Shown one piece after another: positions 17,338-28,039 of a DNA stretch of 64,000 nt; position 1 is the stretch's first letter, and the number at the start of each line of letters is the position of its first letter. The translations under genes and the position numbers were made by a program. The stretch spans positions 39,375,638 to 39,439,637 of the forward strand of contig NC_133398.1 in assembly GCF_047511655.1 (NCBI RefSeq), read 5' to 3'. The stretch is from Castor canadensis (taxonomy: Eukaryota; Chordata; Mammalia; Rodentia; Castoridae). The notes under the pieces were generated by a model. That model saw only the letters and a list, made by a program, of their open reading frames with translations. It had not been told where the DNA came from and did not search any database.

Positions 17338-17400
17338 TTTTTTTTTTCTTTTATTCATATGTGCATACAATGTTTGGGTCATTTCTCCCCCCTTCCCCCA
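17338..17400 (-). mobile_element. 63-bp L1 3'-end stub with TSD
   Basis: Poly-T plus ttcatatgtgcatacaatg, stopping at the C-rich run. GATGCTGGTCTT is duplicated at 17326-17337 and 17403-17414. Confidence 0.92.
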
Positions 17401-17642
17401 AGGATGCTGGTCTTAAGCATGACCTTGCATCTCCTCACTGGAAAGAGGGAGTCTGTCCTCCCAGGGTGGGGCCCTTGAGCTGTGGACCTGGGGAAAAGGA
17501 AGATAACACTGATTTGGGGGTCCCCAAGAAGACTGAAAAACCACTTGCCAGTAGAACACCTGAGTGCCCAGCGGCTAAGAGAGACCTCCTCAAGAACTCA
17601 AGGAGGTCTCCATGTCTGTGGCTTTGGCCTTTGGTGTGGCAC

Positions 17643-17690
17643 CTTTCTTTCTTTCTTTCTTTCTTTCTTCTCTCTCTCTTTCTTCTTTTT
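17643..17690. repeat. (TTTC)n simple repeat
   Basis: About seven TTTC units followed by CT-rich text; the expanded tail of the adjoining reverse SINE. Confidence 0.9.
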
Positions 17691-17875
17691 GTGGTACTGG
17701 GGTTTGAACTCAGGACCAACACCTTGAACCACTCCATCAGCCTTTTTTTGTGATTTTTTTTTTTTTTTGAGATAGGGTCTGGTGAACTATTTTGCCATGG
17801 CCTTGAACCATGATTCTCCTGATCTCTGCCTCTTGAGTAGCTAGGATTATAAGCATGAGCCACCAGCACCCAGCA
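17691..17875 (-). mobile_element. B1-ID dimeric SINE
   Basis: Reverse dimer from gtggtactggggtttgaact to gagccaccagcacccagc. Confidence 0.9.
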
Positions 17876-17886
17876 TAATTTAAGCA

Positions 17887-17970
17887 TTTTTTTTTGGTGG
17901 CACTGGGATTTTGAACTCAGGGCCTCACACTTGCTGGTTAAGCACCCTACCACTTGAGTCCCTGTGGCAG
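17887..17970 (-). mobile_element. ID-like SINE
   Basis: Reverse monomer with a T8 tail; the right end is slightly degraded. Confidence 0.8.
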
Positions 17971-18214
17971 CAGGTGTATTTGACTTAAGGGAAAGGGTGG
18001 TAATGCAAATGTGTCTGGCCTGAATACTTTGGCTGTAGACCATACCAAACAGCACCAGATAGTACTAGTACCAAGGAGGAGTCCTCCTTGTGCAAAGGAA
18101 AAACTGAGGCTCAGAGGCTCACAAAGGGTCACAGGGCAGAGGAGCAAATCCCATACTAGAACAGTCTTCTGAACCACCCCCCCCCCTCAGAGAGCACTTT
18201 GTGACATCTCTGGG

Positions 18215-18310
18215 GGCAGGGCTCTGGATCCAGATGGCCTGGGTTCCAAGCCAGCTCTTGCCAGCCACAGGACCCGGGGCAGATAGAGTTTCCATTTACT
18301 CAACTCTAGT
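18215..18310 (+). mobile_element. MIR-like remnant
   Basis: Text around ctggatccagatggcctggg and 'ttccaagccagctcttgcc' fits the MIR 5' half. Confidence 0.45.
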
Positions 18311-18599
18311 CTCCACCCTGCTCTGTGCCCAGGAGGCTAATCTTCATGGACTGCATCTCCTGGACCCTCTTACCTCTGGCTTCCAGTTTGCAAGTAGGTG
18401 GCATAGCTAAACAATCAGAGGGCAAGGAGGGTGGAGGGAGCAAGGTTGGGGTATTAGTGAGTTTTTTAGGACACCAGCTTCTACTGCATTCCAGAACACT
18501 GCTCTCTTTGTTGCATCTGGTTGAGGGGGTAGTGGTTGCTGCTCTTAGTCCTCAGTGAAACCTTCTGAGGCTACTACTTGTTCCTGTTGGATCCCCGAC

Positions 18600-18720
18600 T
18601 GTGTTCACCTCTCTATGCTTTGGCTCCTTCATCTGTAAAATGGGGGTAGTAATACCACTTACCTCTTTGAGTTGCAAAGGTGATGATTAAATGAGTTAAC
18701 ACATGTGTCAGAACAATGCC
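18600..18720 (+). mobile_element. MIR remnant
   Basis: The MIR core is clear: cttcatctgtaaaatggggg, then gatgattaaatgagttaac. Confidence 0.75.
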
Positions 18721-19140
18721 AGATGGAGGAGTAAGTGCTAGAGAGGAAGAGATGGTCATGACAATAGCAATGGGGATGTGTACTGTGAGGAGGGACAGTG
18801 TGCAGCCAGGCGTCCCCAAGACCATCTGCCTCCTCCAGTGCCAGGAGCTGGAGCTTCTGTGGGGCTTTAGTCAGCCTGGGAGTCTGACTTCAATGCCTTC
18901 AACTTAAGTGGGGTCAGTTTTCCCTGGGAAGATTGGGGTCCGGGAAGATGGAGGCCAGAGTCCCTGTCCGTCCCTCAATCTCCAGAATACTCAGGCTCCT
19001 GAGAAAGTGACAGCTGGGTATTCCATCATCTCAGAGGATCTGGTAGAGGTTAGAGTGGTGGTAGTGATGAATTAGGGGTTTAAACGGTAATATGAGTAGG
19101 GTCAGGGAGGTCGAAGGCACAAGCAAAACCCCCTAATATA
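18721..19140. other. Unassigned intergenic DNA
   Basis: Nothing recognised. Confidence 0.4.
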
Positions 19141-19142
19141 CA

Positions 19143-19223
19143 TTTTCTTTTCTGTAGCACTGGGAATCTAACTCAGAGCCTGGCCCATGTTAGGCAAGCA
19201 CTCTAACTCCGAGTGACACCCCC
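19143..19223 (-). mobile_element. ID-like SINE
   Basis: Reverse, diverged monomer (gtagcactgggaatctaact). Confidence 0.75.
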
Positions 19224-19238
19224 TCCGATTTGTATTTT

Positions 19239-19435
19239 TTCTTTTTCTTTTCTTTTAGGAGGGGGGCTTGAACTCAGGGCCTACACCTTGAGCCACTCCA
19301 GCTCTTTTTTGTAAAGGGTTCTTTCAAGATCGGGTCTTGTGAACTATTTGCCCCGGTTGGCTTTGAATCGCAATCCTTCCCATCTCTGCCTCCTGAGTAG
19401 CTAGGATTACAGGCGTGAGCCACTGGTGCCCAGTT
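19239..19435 (-). mobile_element. B1-ID dimeric SINE with TSD
   Basis: TCCGATTTGTATTTT at 19224-19238 and TCCAATTTGTATTTT at 19436-19450, one mismatch. Confidence 0.92.
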
Positions 19436-19819
19436 TCCAATTTGTATTTTCTATTCTTGTTTTACTGCCTTCTATCATGAAGTCTCTCTTATAGTCTGAC
19501 GATCATCCTACATTAGCTCCTTAAGAATGGGGCAGAAACCAGGACAATTATGGTGATTCTGGGGACATTTTCCATCCACATTCTGGGAGTTTCAGGAGCT
19601 TTGGGAGCAGGGAAAGGGTTTGTGCCACCTTTATTCATCCACATGGCCGAAGCACAGGAAGACTGGGGGCACTAATGGAGGAGTCTTATGAAACAGTTGA
19701 GATTGACAGTGGGGTGGGGTTGAAGACAGACTAACCCGGTCTCTCCTGGGTTCCCCCACCTACCAAGTTCCTTGATCCTAGCTCTAGGTCACAGTGAGAG
19801 ATGTGGTGTCAAAAAGGCA

Positions 19820-19919
19820 TGGGTTAATGTACAATATAAGCCTAATTGGAATTGTCACTATGAATCTCCCCAGCCCCCGTATAACAAATACACCTAAATA
19901 AAAAATTATGAAAAAATTA
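19820..19919 (+). mobile_element. Unnamed A-tailed retroposon family (copy A1)
   Basis: Contains tacaatataagcctaattgg, then attgtcactatgaat, a C-rich run and an AATAAAAAATT tail. The same text recurs at about 24910-24990, and the core is echoed at 52645-52700 and 53795-53860. Confidence 0.6.
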
Positions 19920-20067
19920 AGAAGGGATGGGTGTGACCTTTCCCTGCTTCAGGGATCTCTAGGGAGAAAGACATAAACCAGACCTAATCACCTGGACATT
20001 TTCTCCCACCCTTTGCAGGCTATTTTGGTACCCTCCCACCACATTCTAGCTACCACCCCCACTTTGT

Positions 20068-20155
20068 GTTTTTTTTTTTTTAGATTCTAGGGACTGAACC
20101 CAGGGCCTTGTACATGCTAGGCAAGTGCTCTAACACTAAGCTGTACCCCCGGTCC
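20068..20155 (-). mobile_element. ID-like SINE
   Basis: Reverse monomer with T11 tail and gggccttgtacatgctaggc. Confidence 0.85.
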
Positions 20156-21095
20156 ATAGCCCCCCTCTTTTTTGAAGGTTCCTGAGATTGGTGAGGATGA
20201 GCCTTTGCCAGGTTTCCTCTCTATGCTCAGAGTCTAAGAGGACTGGCTGGGAGAAGTTGGGGAGGAGAGAGAACTCTGGGAGCCCTGATAATCATCTGGT
20301 CATGGCCCATTGCTCATCTCCATGGGGATGCTCCCCCATAGCTGAGGAGGCCCCTAGAATATAAAGCTACTACCCTCATCCTCCACCTCTTTTCTCAGGT
20401 CACTGCCAAGGCTGGGGTGGAAACAGACTGAGGGAAGAGGGAGGCAGGCTGCAGGCCCCAGACTGAGGGAGTTTTTTCTTGATAGAGGTAACTTTTATCT
20501 GTGGATCCCTAGTTTCACATAAGTGGTGGGGAGGGGACAGTGACCTCTGACCAGTGAACAACATCATCCCTTTATAAGACTAAGGCTTTATACAACTTAA
20601 GCCACCTTCAGTTCTTGGAGCTGTGCATGTGCCCAAATGAGAGCGTGTATCTGCTGTGTCTGATGAAGGATTGGTGTGTTCACATGTCCACACAAACACA
20701 TTTACACCCCTGCTCACTCAGTGACACATCAGCACTAACTCACTCCACACTCAATCCACCTACGTTCTTAAGTGCACACTCATAGCCTGACATCAGCTTA
20801 TACACATGCACACAGATGGACACTCAGGCATACTTGGTACACTTGCAGGTCCACAGACACTCTCAGGTGCACTCACACTCTCACACTTCTACTCACGGGG
20901 GCCAGAAGCCACCCATCTCTGCACTGAGTCGAGTCGACTGGATGGAAGTGCTTTGGGAGTGTAAGTGTGGGGAAGGAGAAAGAAGAGGTGCAGTACTATG
21001 AAAGAGTTGTAGGGGTCAAGATGTGGGTGAGGCTGAGAAGTCTTTAGATTTTGAGGTCATAATTCAGATTTTCAGAGCAAGGGGTCCAGAGGCAG
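20156..21095. other. Unassigned DNA with CA-rich stretch
   Basis: 20620-20890 is degenerate CA/TG text; no pure repeat and no gene. Confidence 0.45.
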
Positions 21096-21097
21096 GA

Positions 21098-21328
21098 GGG
21101 TTTTTTGTTTTGTTTTTGGTGGGATTGGGGTTTGTACTCAGGACTTCAAGTTTGCAAAACAGGCTCTCTACCCCTTGAACCACACCTCCAAGTCCATTTT
21201 GCTCTAGTTATTTTTGGAGGTGGGGGGGTCTCACAAACTATTTGCCCAGGCCGTCCTTGAACCATGATCCTCCTGATTTCAGCCTCCCCAAGTAGCTACT
21301 TATAGGTGTGAGTCACCGACCTCTGGCT
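21098..21328 (-). mobile_element. B1-ID dimeric SINE
   Basis: Reverse copy with a G7 run at about 21222 and a damaged end. Confidence 0.85.
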
Positions 21329-21448
21329 TTGTTTTGTTTTGAGATAGGGGATTGCTATGTAGCCCAGGCTGGCCTCAAACTCACAAGCCTTCTGCCTCAG
21401 TCTCCCAAGTGTTGGGATTACAAGGGTGTGCACCACTACACCCAGCTT
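21329..21448 (-). mobile_element. B1 SINE
   Basis: Reverse B1: ctatgtagcccaggctggcc and tgttgggattacaagggtgt. Confidence 0.92.
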
Positions 21449-22044
21449 TGGAAGTTTCAAGACTGTGACTGAGAGTCTCAATGTCTGGGTGGAGCACATA
21501 GTAGCTGTCAGCAAATATTTGTTGGGTAAGCAAACAGCAGAATTGACTAAATATCTTGATATGCAAGTGGTAGAGCTGTCTGCCACATAGAAGCTTAGAA
21601 TCCTAGGCAACCAGGCAGCCAGGCCATCTCACCCTCTAAAGTCAGTGGTCCATGTTCTTCTGCCATTCTATAGAGCAGAAGCCTGAGTCTCAAACACAGG
21701 TGACTTGCATGAAGCTACTGGGTAAGGCACTGGCTAGTCGAGGCTTGGATCCCCAGTCTCAGGTACATCTTCTAAGCCCTGAGACATCTGACTGCAGAGA
21801 AAAGCCCCAGCTGGCCCAGCTGAATGGGAGTGAATAGAAAGTGAGTGCTCTGGGCTGTCCCAGGGAATTGGGCCGGGAAGGAGGATGTGGGATCCTTTAA
21901 AGAATCAAGGAGACCTGTAGGCACTGAGGAAGAGCTCCTGGAAGTCTCGTAAACAAATAGTGCCTCCTGGCCTGTCTCCCAGAGGGCTTGGGTTTGATTT
22001 ATTTGCTTATTTGTTCACCAGGTACTTTTGAGCACTTTTTATTC
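21449..22044. other. Unassigned intergenic DNA
   Basis: The stretch 21640-21790 has a faint MIR look (gcagaagcctgagtctcaaa); nothing certain. Confidence 0.35.
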
Positions 22045-22060
22045 AATTCAGTGATTTTTT

Positions 22061-22125
22061 TTTTCTTTTGGTGGCAGTACTGGGATTTGAATTTAGGGCC
22101 TTGCACTTCCTAGGCAGGTGCTCTT
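22061..22125 (-). mobile_element. ID-like SINE with perfect 16-bp TSD
   Basis: AATTCAGTGATTTTTT at 22045-22060 and 22126-22141 flanks a shortened reverse monomer. Confidence 0.93.
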
Positions 22126-22141
22126 AATTCAGTGATTTTTT

Positions 22142-22780
22142 AATAACTTTTACCAAGTGATGCAACTGTCACCATAAATTAGTTTTAGAACATTTTCATG
22201 GCCTCAGTGAGATCTCTCATGCCCACGTACAGATAATCCCTGTTCTGTTCCCTCCCTCAGCTATCATCAACCACTAGTCTAGTCTGTTTCTATAATCGCT
22301 TTTTCTGCACATTTTCTATAAACAGTATCATACCATATATGGCCTCTTGTGCCTGGCTTCTTTCACCTAAAGTGTTTTTTTTGTTTTGTTTTTTTTCTAT
22401 ACTGGGGCTTAAACTGAGGGCCTACACCTTGAGCCACTCCACCAGTCCTTTCTGTGTTAGGTTTTTTTAAGATAGGGTCTTGCGAACTATTTGCTCGGGC
22501 TGGCTTCGAATTGCGATCCTCCTAATCTCTGCCTCTTGAGTAGCTAGGATTATAGGTGAGAGCCACCGGTACCTGGCACCTAAAATGTTTTTGAGGTTCA
22601 TCCATGTATCAGTTTGTTCTTTGTTGTTTCTGAACATTAATCCATAGTACAGACATACCACATTTTGTCTATCCATTCACCAGTTAATGGACATTTAATG
22701 TTTCCAGTTTTTTCTAAAATACTATACATTTTACTTTGTTTTCCCCACTTAAATGTCAATTCTACAAAGCTGGAATGTTT
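22142..22780 (-). mobile_element. Ancient L1 (L1M-type) 3' end, interrupted
   Basis: Old L1 text such as gaacattttcatggcctcag, aaggttcatccatg-like 'gaggttcatccatgtatcag' and 'ccattcaccagttaatggac'. It is split by the SINE at 22375-22576. Confidence 0.75.
22375..22576 (-). mobile_element. B1-ID dimeric SINE inserted in L1M
   Basis: CACCTAAAGTG (22364-22374) and CACCTAAAATG (22577-22587) flank it, one mismatch. It gives a clear relative age: L1M first, SINE later. Confidence 0.92.
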
Positions 22781-22794
22781 TTCTCTTTTTCTTT

Positions 22795-22888
22795 CTTTCT
22801 TTTTTTTTTTGGCAGTACTGGGGTTTGAACCCAGGGACTCAGGCTTGCTAGGCAGTTGCTCTACCACTTAAGCTACTCTGCTAGTCCC
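22795..22888 (-). mobile_element. ID-like SINE
   Basis: Reverse monomer with an 11-base T tail. Confidence 0.85.
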
Positions 22889-22905
22889 TGGAATTTTAAT
22901 TTTTT

Positions 22906-23176
22906 ATTTTTATTATTATTTTTTGAATAAATGTCTTTTATTTCTGAAATTTCTTCCATTAATTTTACATAACCAAACCATGGTTTTATTACTGCAGAAT
23001 GAGAAGTAATCTATATCCTGGAAAACTGTCCACTATTCATCTCTGAAACTTCATAAGTAAACTCAAAAGAGCTTATGCATTTTATGACTAAATTAAGCAA
23101 AATTACGAGTATCATCAGTATCTTGATTTTACTAATAACTCATTTACAGTCATAGCCTAAGCCTAGTTCTAAGAAA
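22906..23176 (-). pseudogene. Retroposed mRNA 3'-end fragment of unknown gene
   Basis: On the minus strand this ends with AATAAA (22942 down to 22937), a short spacer and an A-rich tail. A perfect 15-bp direct repeat GAATTTTAATTTTTT flanks it at 22891-22905 and 23177-23191. It has no SINE or L1 features. This is the shape of an L1-mobilised, 5'-truncated mRNA copy carrying only 3' UTR. The parent gene is not recognised. Confidence 0.7.
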
Positions 23177-23203
23177 GAATTTTAATTTTTTTAATTTAAC
23201 TTG

Positions 23204-23424
23204 ATTTACTTCTTTTGGAGGGACTGATGTCTGAACTCAGGGCTTAGCACTTGCCAAGCAGGTGCTCTACTGCTTGAGCCATACCTCTGGTCCATCTTGT
23301 TCTGGTTATTTTGGAGATGGCATCTCACAAACTATTTGCCTGGGCTGGCTTCAAACTGTGATCCTTCAGATCCCAGTCTCTCAAGAAGCTAGGATTATAG
23401 GTGTGAGCCACCAGCACCCAGCTG
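23204..23424 (-). mobile_element. B1-ID dimeric SINE
   Basis: Reverse dimer from cttttggagggactgatgtc to gagccaccagcacccagctg. Confidence 0.88.
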
Positions 23425-23499
23425 GAATTTTTTGCTGATTCTGTTCATATCTGCACAGAAATGGACAGCTGTTTTTCTTTTTACTTTTCTTTTTCTTTT

Positions 23500-23690
23500 C
23501 TTATTTATTTATTTATGCATACTGGGGTTTGAACTCAGAGTTTTACACTTGTTTGGCAGGCACTGTACTGCTTAAGCAACACCTCTAGCATTTCTTTTTC
23601 TTTTTTAGTGGTGCTGGGTGCGTAAGTCTACCTAGGCTCCTATGCAGGCTGGACAAGCACTTCGCCACTGAACTACCTTTTATATGCCAG
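23500..23690 (-). mobile_element. Two degenerate ID-like SINEs
   Basis: (TTTA)n tail followed by actggggtttgaactcagag; a second, damaged monomer runs from about 23594 (tagtggtgctgggtgc). Confidence 0.7.
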
Positions 23691-24250
23691 GCTGTGGTAG
23701 GTACGATGAGCAAGATACGTACAGCAATATTCAGTAGGAAGCTTGGACATGTAAGTAAGAGGAAATCTGATTCAGTGCGGTTTGGGCAACAGTGGTAATT
23801 AGTTTACATAACTGGAAATTTAAAATTTTTACATAACTGGAAACTACAGACAAATCTTGATCTAGCATCCATATCTTTTATGTCTCTTCTCTCTTCCTTC
23901 CCTGCTATCGGTCTTATCCTGAGGCTGGATCCTCTCATGGTTTGAAGATACCTGGTGGTAGTATTCAGGGTACAAGCTTCCTTGTTAATGTCTAGCAGGG
24001 AAGAGGGAACATCTTTGTCACAGTGTTCTAGCAAACAAGTTGAGATGTGATCTGATTGGATCAGCTTGATCACATGTCCATCTTGATTGGATTAACCTAA
24101 GTCACATGCCCACCTCTGGACATTTTGTTCAGTTCAGGAAACTGAAGACTGTTAGGAGAGATGAAACTAGAATTTATGATGTGGTCCTGCCTTTATGGAA
24201 CTTAAAATCTAATTAGTGGAAGAGACTGCAAGTATAATTAATCAAAGGAA
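23691..24250. other. Unassigned intergenic DNA
   Basis: A short internal direct repeat (catgtcca/catgcccacc around 24075-24115 and gattggattaac near 24060-24095). No gene. Confidence 0.35.
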
Positions 24251-24340
24251 ATTGGGAGAGATATAGCTTAATGGTGCAGCACTTGCCTAATATGTGTGAG
24301 GTCCTGGTTCAATCCCAAGCACAAAAACAAAACAAAAAGT
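24251..24340 (+). mobile_element. ID-like SINE
   Basis: Forward monomer: gagagatatagcttaatggt through ggttcaatcccaagcac and an A-rich tail. Confidence 0.8.
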
Positions 24341-24391
24341 GACTGCATAATTTGCAAGATCCAGTGCAAAATAAAAAAACAAGGTTCCAGT

Positions 24392-24590
24392 CAGGGGCTG
24401 GTGGCTCACATCTATAATCCTAGCTACTCAGGAGACAGATTAGGAGGATTGCAGTTCAAAGCCAGCCCAGGCAAATAGTTCTCAAGACACTATCTTGAAA
24501 AAACCCTTTGCAAATAAGGGTTGGCAGAGTGGGTTAAGGTGTAGACCTTGAGTTCAAGCCCCAGTACCACAAAATATAAATAAATAAAGG
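24392..24590 (+). mobile_element. B1-ID dimeric SINE
   Basis: Forward dimer ending caagccccagtaccac with an AAATA tail. Confidence 0.9.
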
Positions 24591-24594
24591 TTCC

Positions 24595-24720
24595 TTCTGG
24601 TGGCACACACTTGTAATCCCAGCATTGGGGAAGTTGAGGAAGGAGACTCTAGAGTTCAAGGCCAGCCTGGACTAGGTATTTAGTAATACCCTATCTCAAA
24701 ACAAACAAACACAGATAAAA
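24595..24720 (+). mobile_element. B1 SINE
   Basis: Forward: gtggcacacacttgtaatcc, ggccagcctggactagg and an A-rich tail. Confidence 0.88.
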
Positions 24721-24767
24721 CACAAAGCAAAAATTGTTTGGCATTCAATTAAGTTTGAGGTCAGGTG

Positions 24768-24990
24768 GGAGTGGGGAGGGTGAATGAAGGAGATTACGGT
24801 GAGAATATATGTTGATGGACTTCATATACCTATATGAAACAGATCAATTGCTTTAAGTGGAGAAGGGAGGGGGTTAAGGGGGAGAGACGACAGGAGTGAT
24901 ATAACTACTGTACAATATAAGTCTAATTGGAATTGTCACTATGAATCCCCCCCATAACGAATACATCCTAATAAAAAATTTATATAAAAA
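24768..24990 (+). mobile_element. Unnamed A-tailed retroposon (copy A2) with TSD
   Basis: About 223 bp: purine-rich 5' half, tacaatataagtctaattgg, attgtcactatgaat, C run and A-rich tail. AAGTTTGAGGTCAGGTG (24751-24767) recurs as AAGTTTGAGTCAGGTG (24991-25006), so the ends look real. It is the longest copy here. Confidence 0.7.
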
Positions 24991-25003
24991 AAGTTTGAGT
25001 CAG

Positions 25004-25185
25004 GTGCCACCTGTAATCCTAGCTACTCAGGACGCAGAGATCAGGAGGTTCAGGGTTTGAAACCAGCCCTGGTAAATAGTTTGTGAGACCCTATCTTGGA
25101 AAAAAACCCATAACAAAAAAGGGCTAGTGGAGTGGCTCAAAGTGTAGGCCCTGAGTTCAAACCCCAGTACCGGAAAAAAAAAAAA
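25004..25185 (+). mobile_element. B1-ID dimeric SINE, 5' end shortened
   Basis: Starts at the TSD of the previous element; A14 tail, then a third copy of the target text at 25186-25199. Confidence 0.88.
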
Positions 25186-25199
25186 AAGTTTGGGGTCAG

Positions 25200-25395
25200 C
25201 TGGGTGCCAGTGGCTCATGCCTGTAATCTAGCTACTCAGGAGGCAGAGATCAGGAGGATCATGGTTGAAGCCAGCCTAGGCAAATTGTTCACAAGACCCT
25301 ATCTTGAAAAACCCTCCACAAAAAAGGGCTGATGACATGGTGCACGGTGTAGGGCCTGAGTTCAAACTCTAATACCTTAAAAAAAAAAAAAAAAG
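25200..25395 (+). mobile_element. B1-ID dimeric SINE
   Basis: Follows the third target copy directly; long A tail. Confidence 0.9.
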
Positions 25396-25396
25396 A

Positions 25397-25985
25397 AAAA
25401 ATTAGGGGTGTCCTTCTAAGGCCCAAGTTACCTACCTATGAAGCTGGTCCTGAACCTGTATAGTGATACCTAAAGGATGAAACAGAATTAACTTGTGGGT
25501 GCACCAGGAAGAGTTAACATCTTGTGCAAAAGCCTAGAGGCAGTAAGATCAGGATACCCTGGAAACCTAGAAGGAGTTCAGTATTGCTGGATCTTATAAT
25601 GCCAGATGAGACTGGGAAGGTGGGTGAGGCCAGGTGAAGTGGGATCCAGATGAGGAGGTTCTGGGAAGTCAAAGACTCCTAGTGTTCTTGCTTAGTGGCC
25701 ACTGTGGGCAGAACAATCTCCGGGCTACGAAATCAGGAAGTGGTCAGCTGGTGGCCAGATCTTCCTTGGATACAGGATGGATGAGTGCAGTGTGGTGAGG
25801 GGCCTGGGTGTCAGGTGTTCCGGGTTGCTCCAAGACTCAGAGCAAGTTCCACTCCTACTCTTTACCTCAGTTTCCCCCTCAGTACAAAATGTTGTTTCAT
25901 GAGATAATTTGAGCCTTAACTTTCTCCCCAGCCCTAGCATTCTCTGATTCTTTCTGGGATTCTAACAGGTGAAGAAAGGCAGGGG
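25397..25985. other. Unassigned intergenic DNA
   Basis: Possible MIR scrap near 25860 (acctcagtttccccctcagt); otherwise nothing. Confidence 0.4.
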
Positions 25986-26193
25986 GATGCTGGGTGCCTG
26001 TGGCTCACGCCTATAATCCTGACTAGTCAGGAGGCAGAGATCAGGAGGACCACGGTTAGAAGCCAGCCTGGGTAAATAGTTCATGAGACCCTGTCTCGAA
26101 AATAACCTTCACAAAAAAGGGATAGTGGAGTGGCTCAAGATGAGGGCCCTGAGTTCAAGCCCCAGTACCACACATGCACACACACACACACAA
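25986..26193 (+). mobile_element. B1-ID dimeric SINE with (CA)n tail
   Basis: Forward dimer whose tail has become a CA microsatellite (26170-26193). Confidence 0.9.
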
Positions 26194-26655
26194 AATATGC
26201 AGAGGGACATTGAAATAGACAATCCAGGATAAGCAAAGGGGCAGAGATGTGGCTGAAGCAGAATGTTCCAGAAGGCTGCTCTGGAAAGTAGAAGGACTGG
26301 CCTCTGGCCACATGGCTGGCTTTATCCTTCCAGTGACCCCCTCCTTTGTTTCTCCCTACTGATTGCTCGCTATAATGTAAATTTTTTGGTTACGAGTTTA
26401 GCTGAGTCAGAGGGTCACTGGCATAGGTTCCTTTAATGGGATCCACTCTCTTTAGGGTTTAAAAAGCAGTTTTCCTTCTCTGTTACAAGTAAATAACCCT
26501 CTGATGGTGGCTGCCATCTAGGAGTCTGTGCCCCCCAGTTGGAGTTTTATTGACAGGGAAATGAGCCCGATTATAAAAGCCTTAGAATGTTGCAAGTGAC
26601 TCAATAAATATGAGTGGGACGAATGAACGGGAGTATTCAGACTCCACTCCCAAAG
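26194..26655. other. Unassigned intergenic DNA
   Basis: Nothing recognised. Confidence 0.35.
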
Positions 26656-26659
26656 CCCA

Positions 26660-27005
26660 CTTTCTTTTTTTTTTTTTCTTTCTTTTCTTTTGGTTTGACC
26701 TCAGGGTCTCATGCTTGCTCAGCAGGTGCTGTACCAGCTCTACCACTTGAGCCACTCTTCCCCAGCCCTGTTTTGTGTGGGGTATTTTGGAGATAGGGTA
26801 AACTATTTGACTGGGTTGGCTTCACTTCAAACTGCGATCCTCCCGATCTAGCTAGGATTATAGGCATTAGCCACTATGGCCTTTTTTTTTTTTTTTTTTT
26901 GAGACAGGGTCTCACTACGTAGTAGAGGCTAGCCTCAAATTCACAATCTTCCTGCCTCAGCCTCGCAAGTGCTAGGGTTACACGCATGTACCACCAAGCC
27001 TGGCT
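26660..27005 (-). mobile_element. Reverse dimeric SINE with B1 inserted next to it
   Basis: 26660-26879 is a reverse, damaged B1-ID dimer. 26880-27005 is a reverse B1 with T20 tail and gggtctcactacgtagtaga. Confidence 0.88.
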
Positions 27006-27039
27006 TTCCTCCCAAGGGATAGGTTGTATTATATGAAAG

Positions 27040-27135
27040 CTTTGTTTATTTATATATTTATTTGCTGTATTGGAGTTTGAACTCAGAGCCTTGCGCTTGC
27101 TAGGCAGGCACTCTACCACATGAGCCTTGCCCCAA
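27040..27135 (-). mobile_element. ID-like SINE
   Basis: (TTTA)n tail, then gtattggagtttgaactcag. Confidence 0.85.
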
Positions 27136-28035
27136 GTCCTTTAAGAAAGCTTTTGAAGGTCCATAACGTCTAACGGGACCAGCTATGGAAGAACCTTGGT
27201 TAGAAGAATTGTAGCACAAGTCGTATTCTCCAAAAAGAAGGAGGCTAGGGGACCTTGATAAATCCTGAATTGGGGTAGATGAGGACCCAGGAGGGAGGAG
27301 GCAGTGATAATACTGAGGTTACAATCCTGGATCCCTTGATGGGGCTGGGCACAGCCAGGATGGGTACCTGGCCAGCCCCCCTGGCTTTGGCTGTGGCTGG
27401 AGATCTTATCCTGGAGGTGACTGATACATAGTCCTGAGTCATGGGACAGGCGGCCTAAGAAACAGTCGTGATGGTGAAACAAGCTCAGGGGAGGACACCA
27501 GCACAGACATCATCACCACCCACACTTCCAGTCACCCTGGGTCACCTTGTTGTGCATCACTTATCTCTGACCCTGTCATTCACTTGTCACCTTCACCATC
27601 ATCCCTGAAGTATCCATGTTATTGTGTGACCCAGTTCCCAACACAGTGTTACCTTCTCCAGTGTGGCACACACCACATCCCTGCCCTATCCTCATGCCCA
27701 AGGCTGTTGCTATCTGGACCAATCCTGTAATCTATCAACTGCCTCCACCTGAGCCAAGTCACTTATTAATTCTATTCCTATCCTCCCTATACCTGAACTG
27801 TCCTCACCTGACCACATCATCCTAGTCATCTTTGCTGCCACAGCTCTGTCATACATAGCTTTTCCAACATGTTCTCCCAGCTCTTAGCCCCTGTCCCAGT
27901 CCTATCACTTCTAAGTCCTCTGACTGTCACCACCTCTTCTCATCCACTCTGTTAGCTCACTTTCACTTCCCCATCTTTGCTACTTCTTTGTCATTGTCAT
28001 AAAGATCCTCCTTGTCTCCAGGCCTTCACCTAGAT
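27136..28035. other. Unassigned, pyrimidine/CA-rich DNA
   Basis: 27490-27980 repeats short words such as GTCACC and CCATC irregularly; no fixed unit. No gene recognised. Confidence 0.4.
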
Positions 28036-28039
28036 TCCT

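Noticed and set aside
27490-27980. Apparent GTCACC/CCATC tandem repeat
   Set aside because: Spacing is irregular and no unit length fits; best called biased composition.
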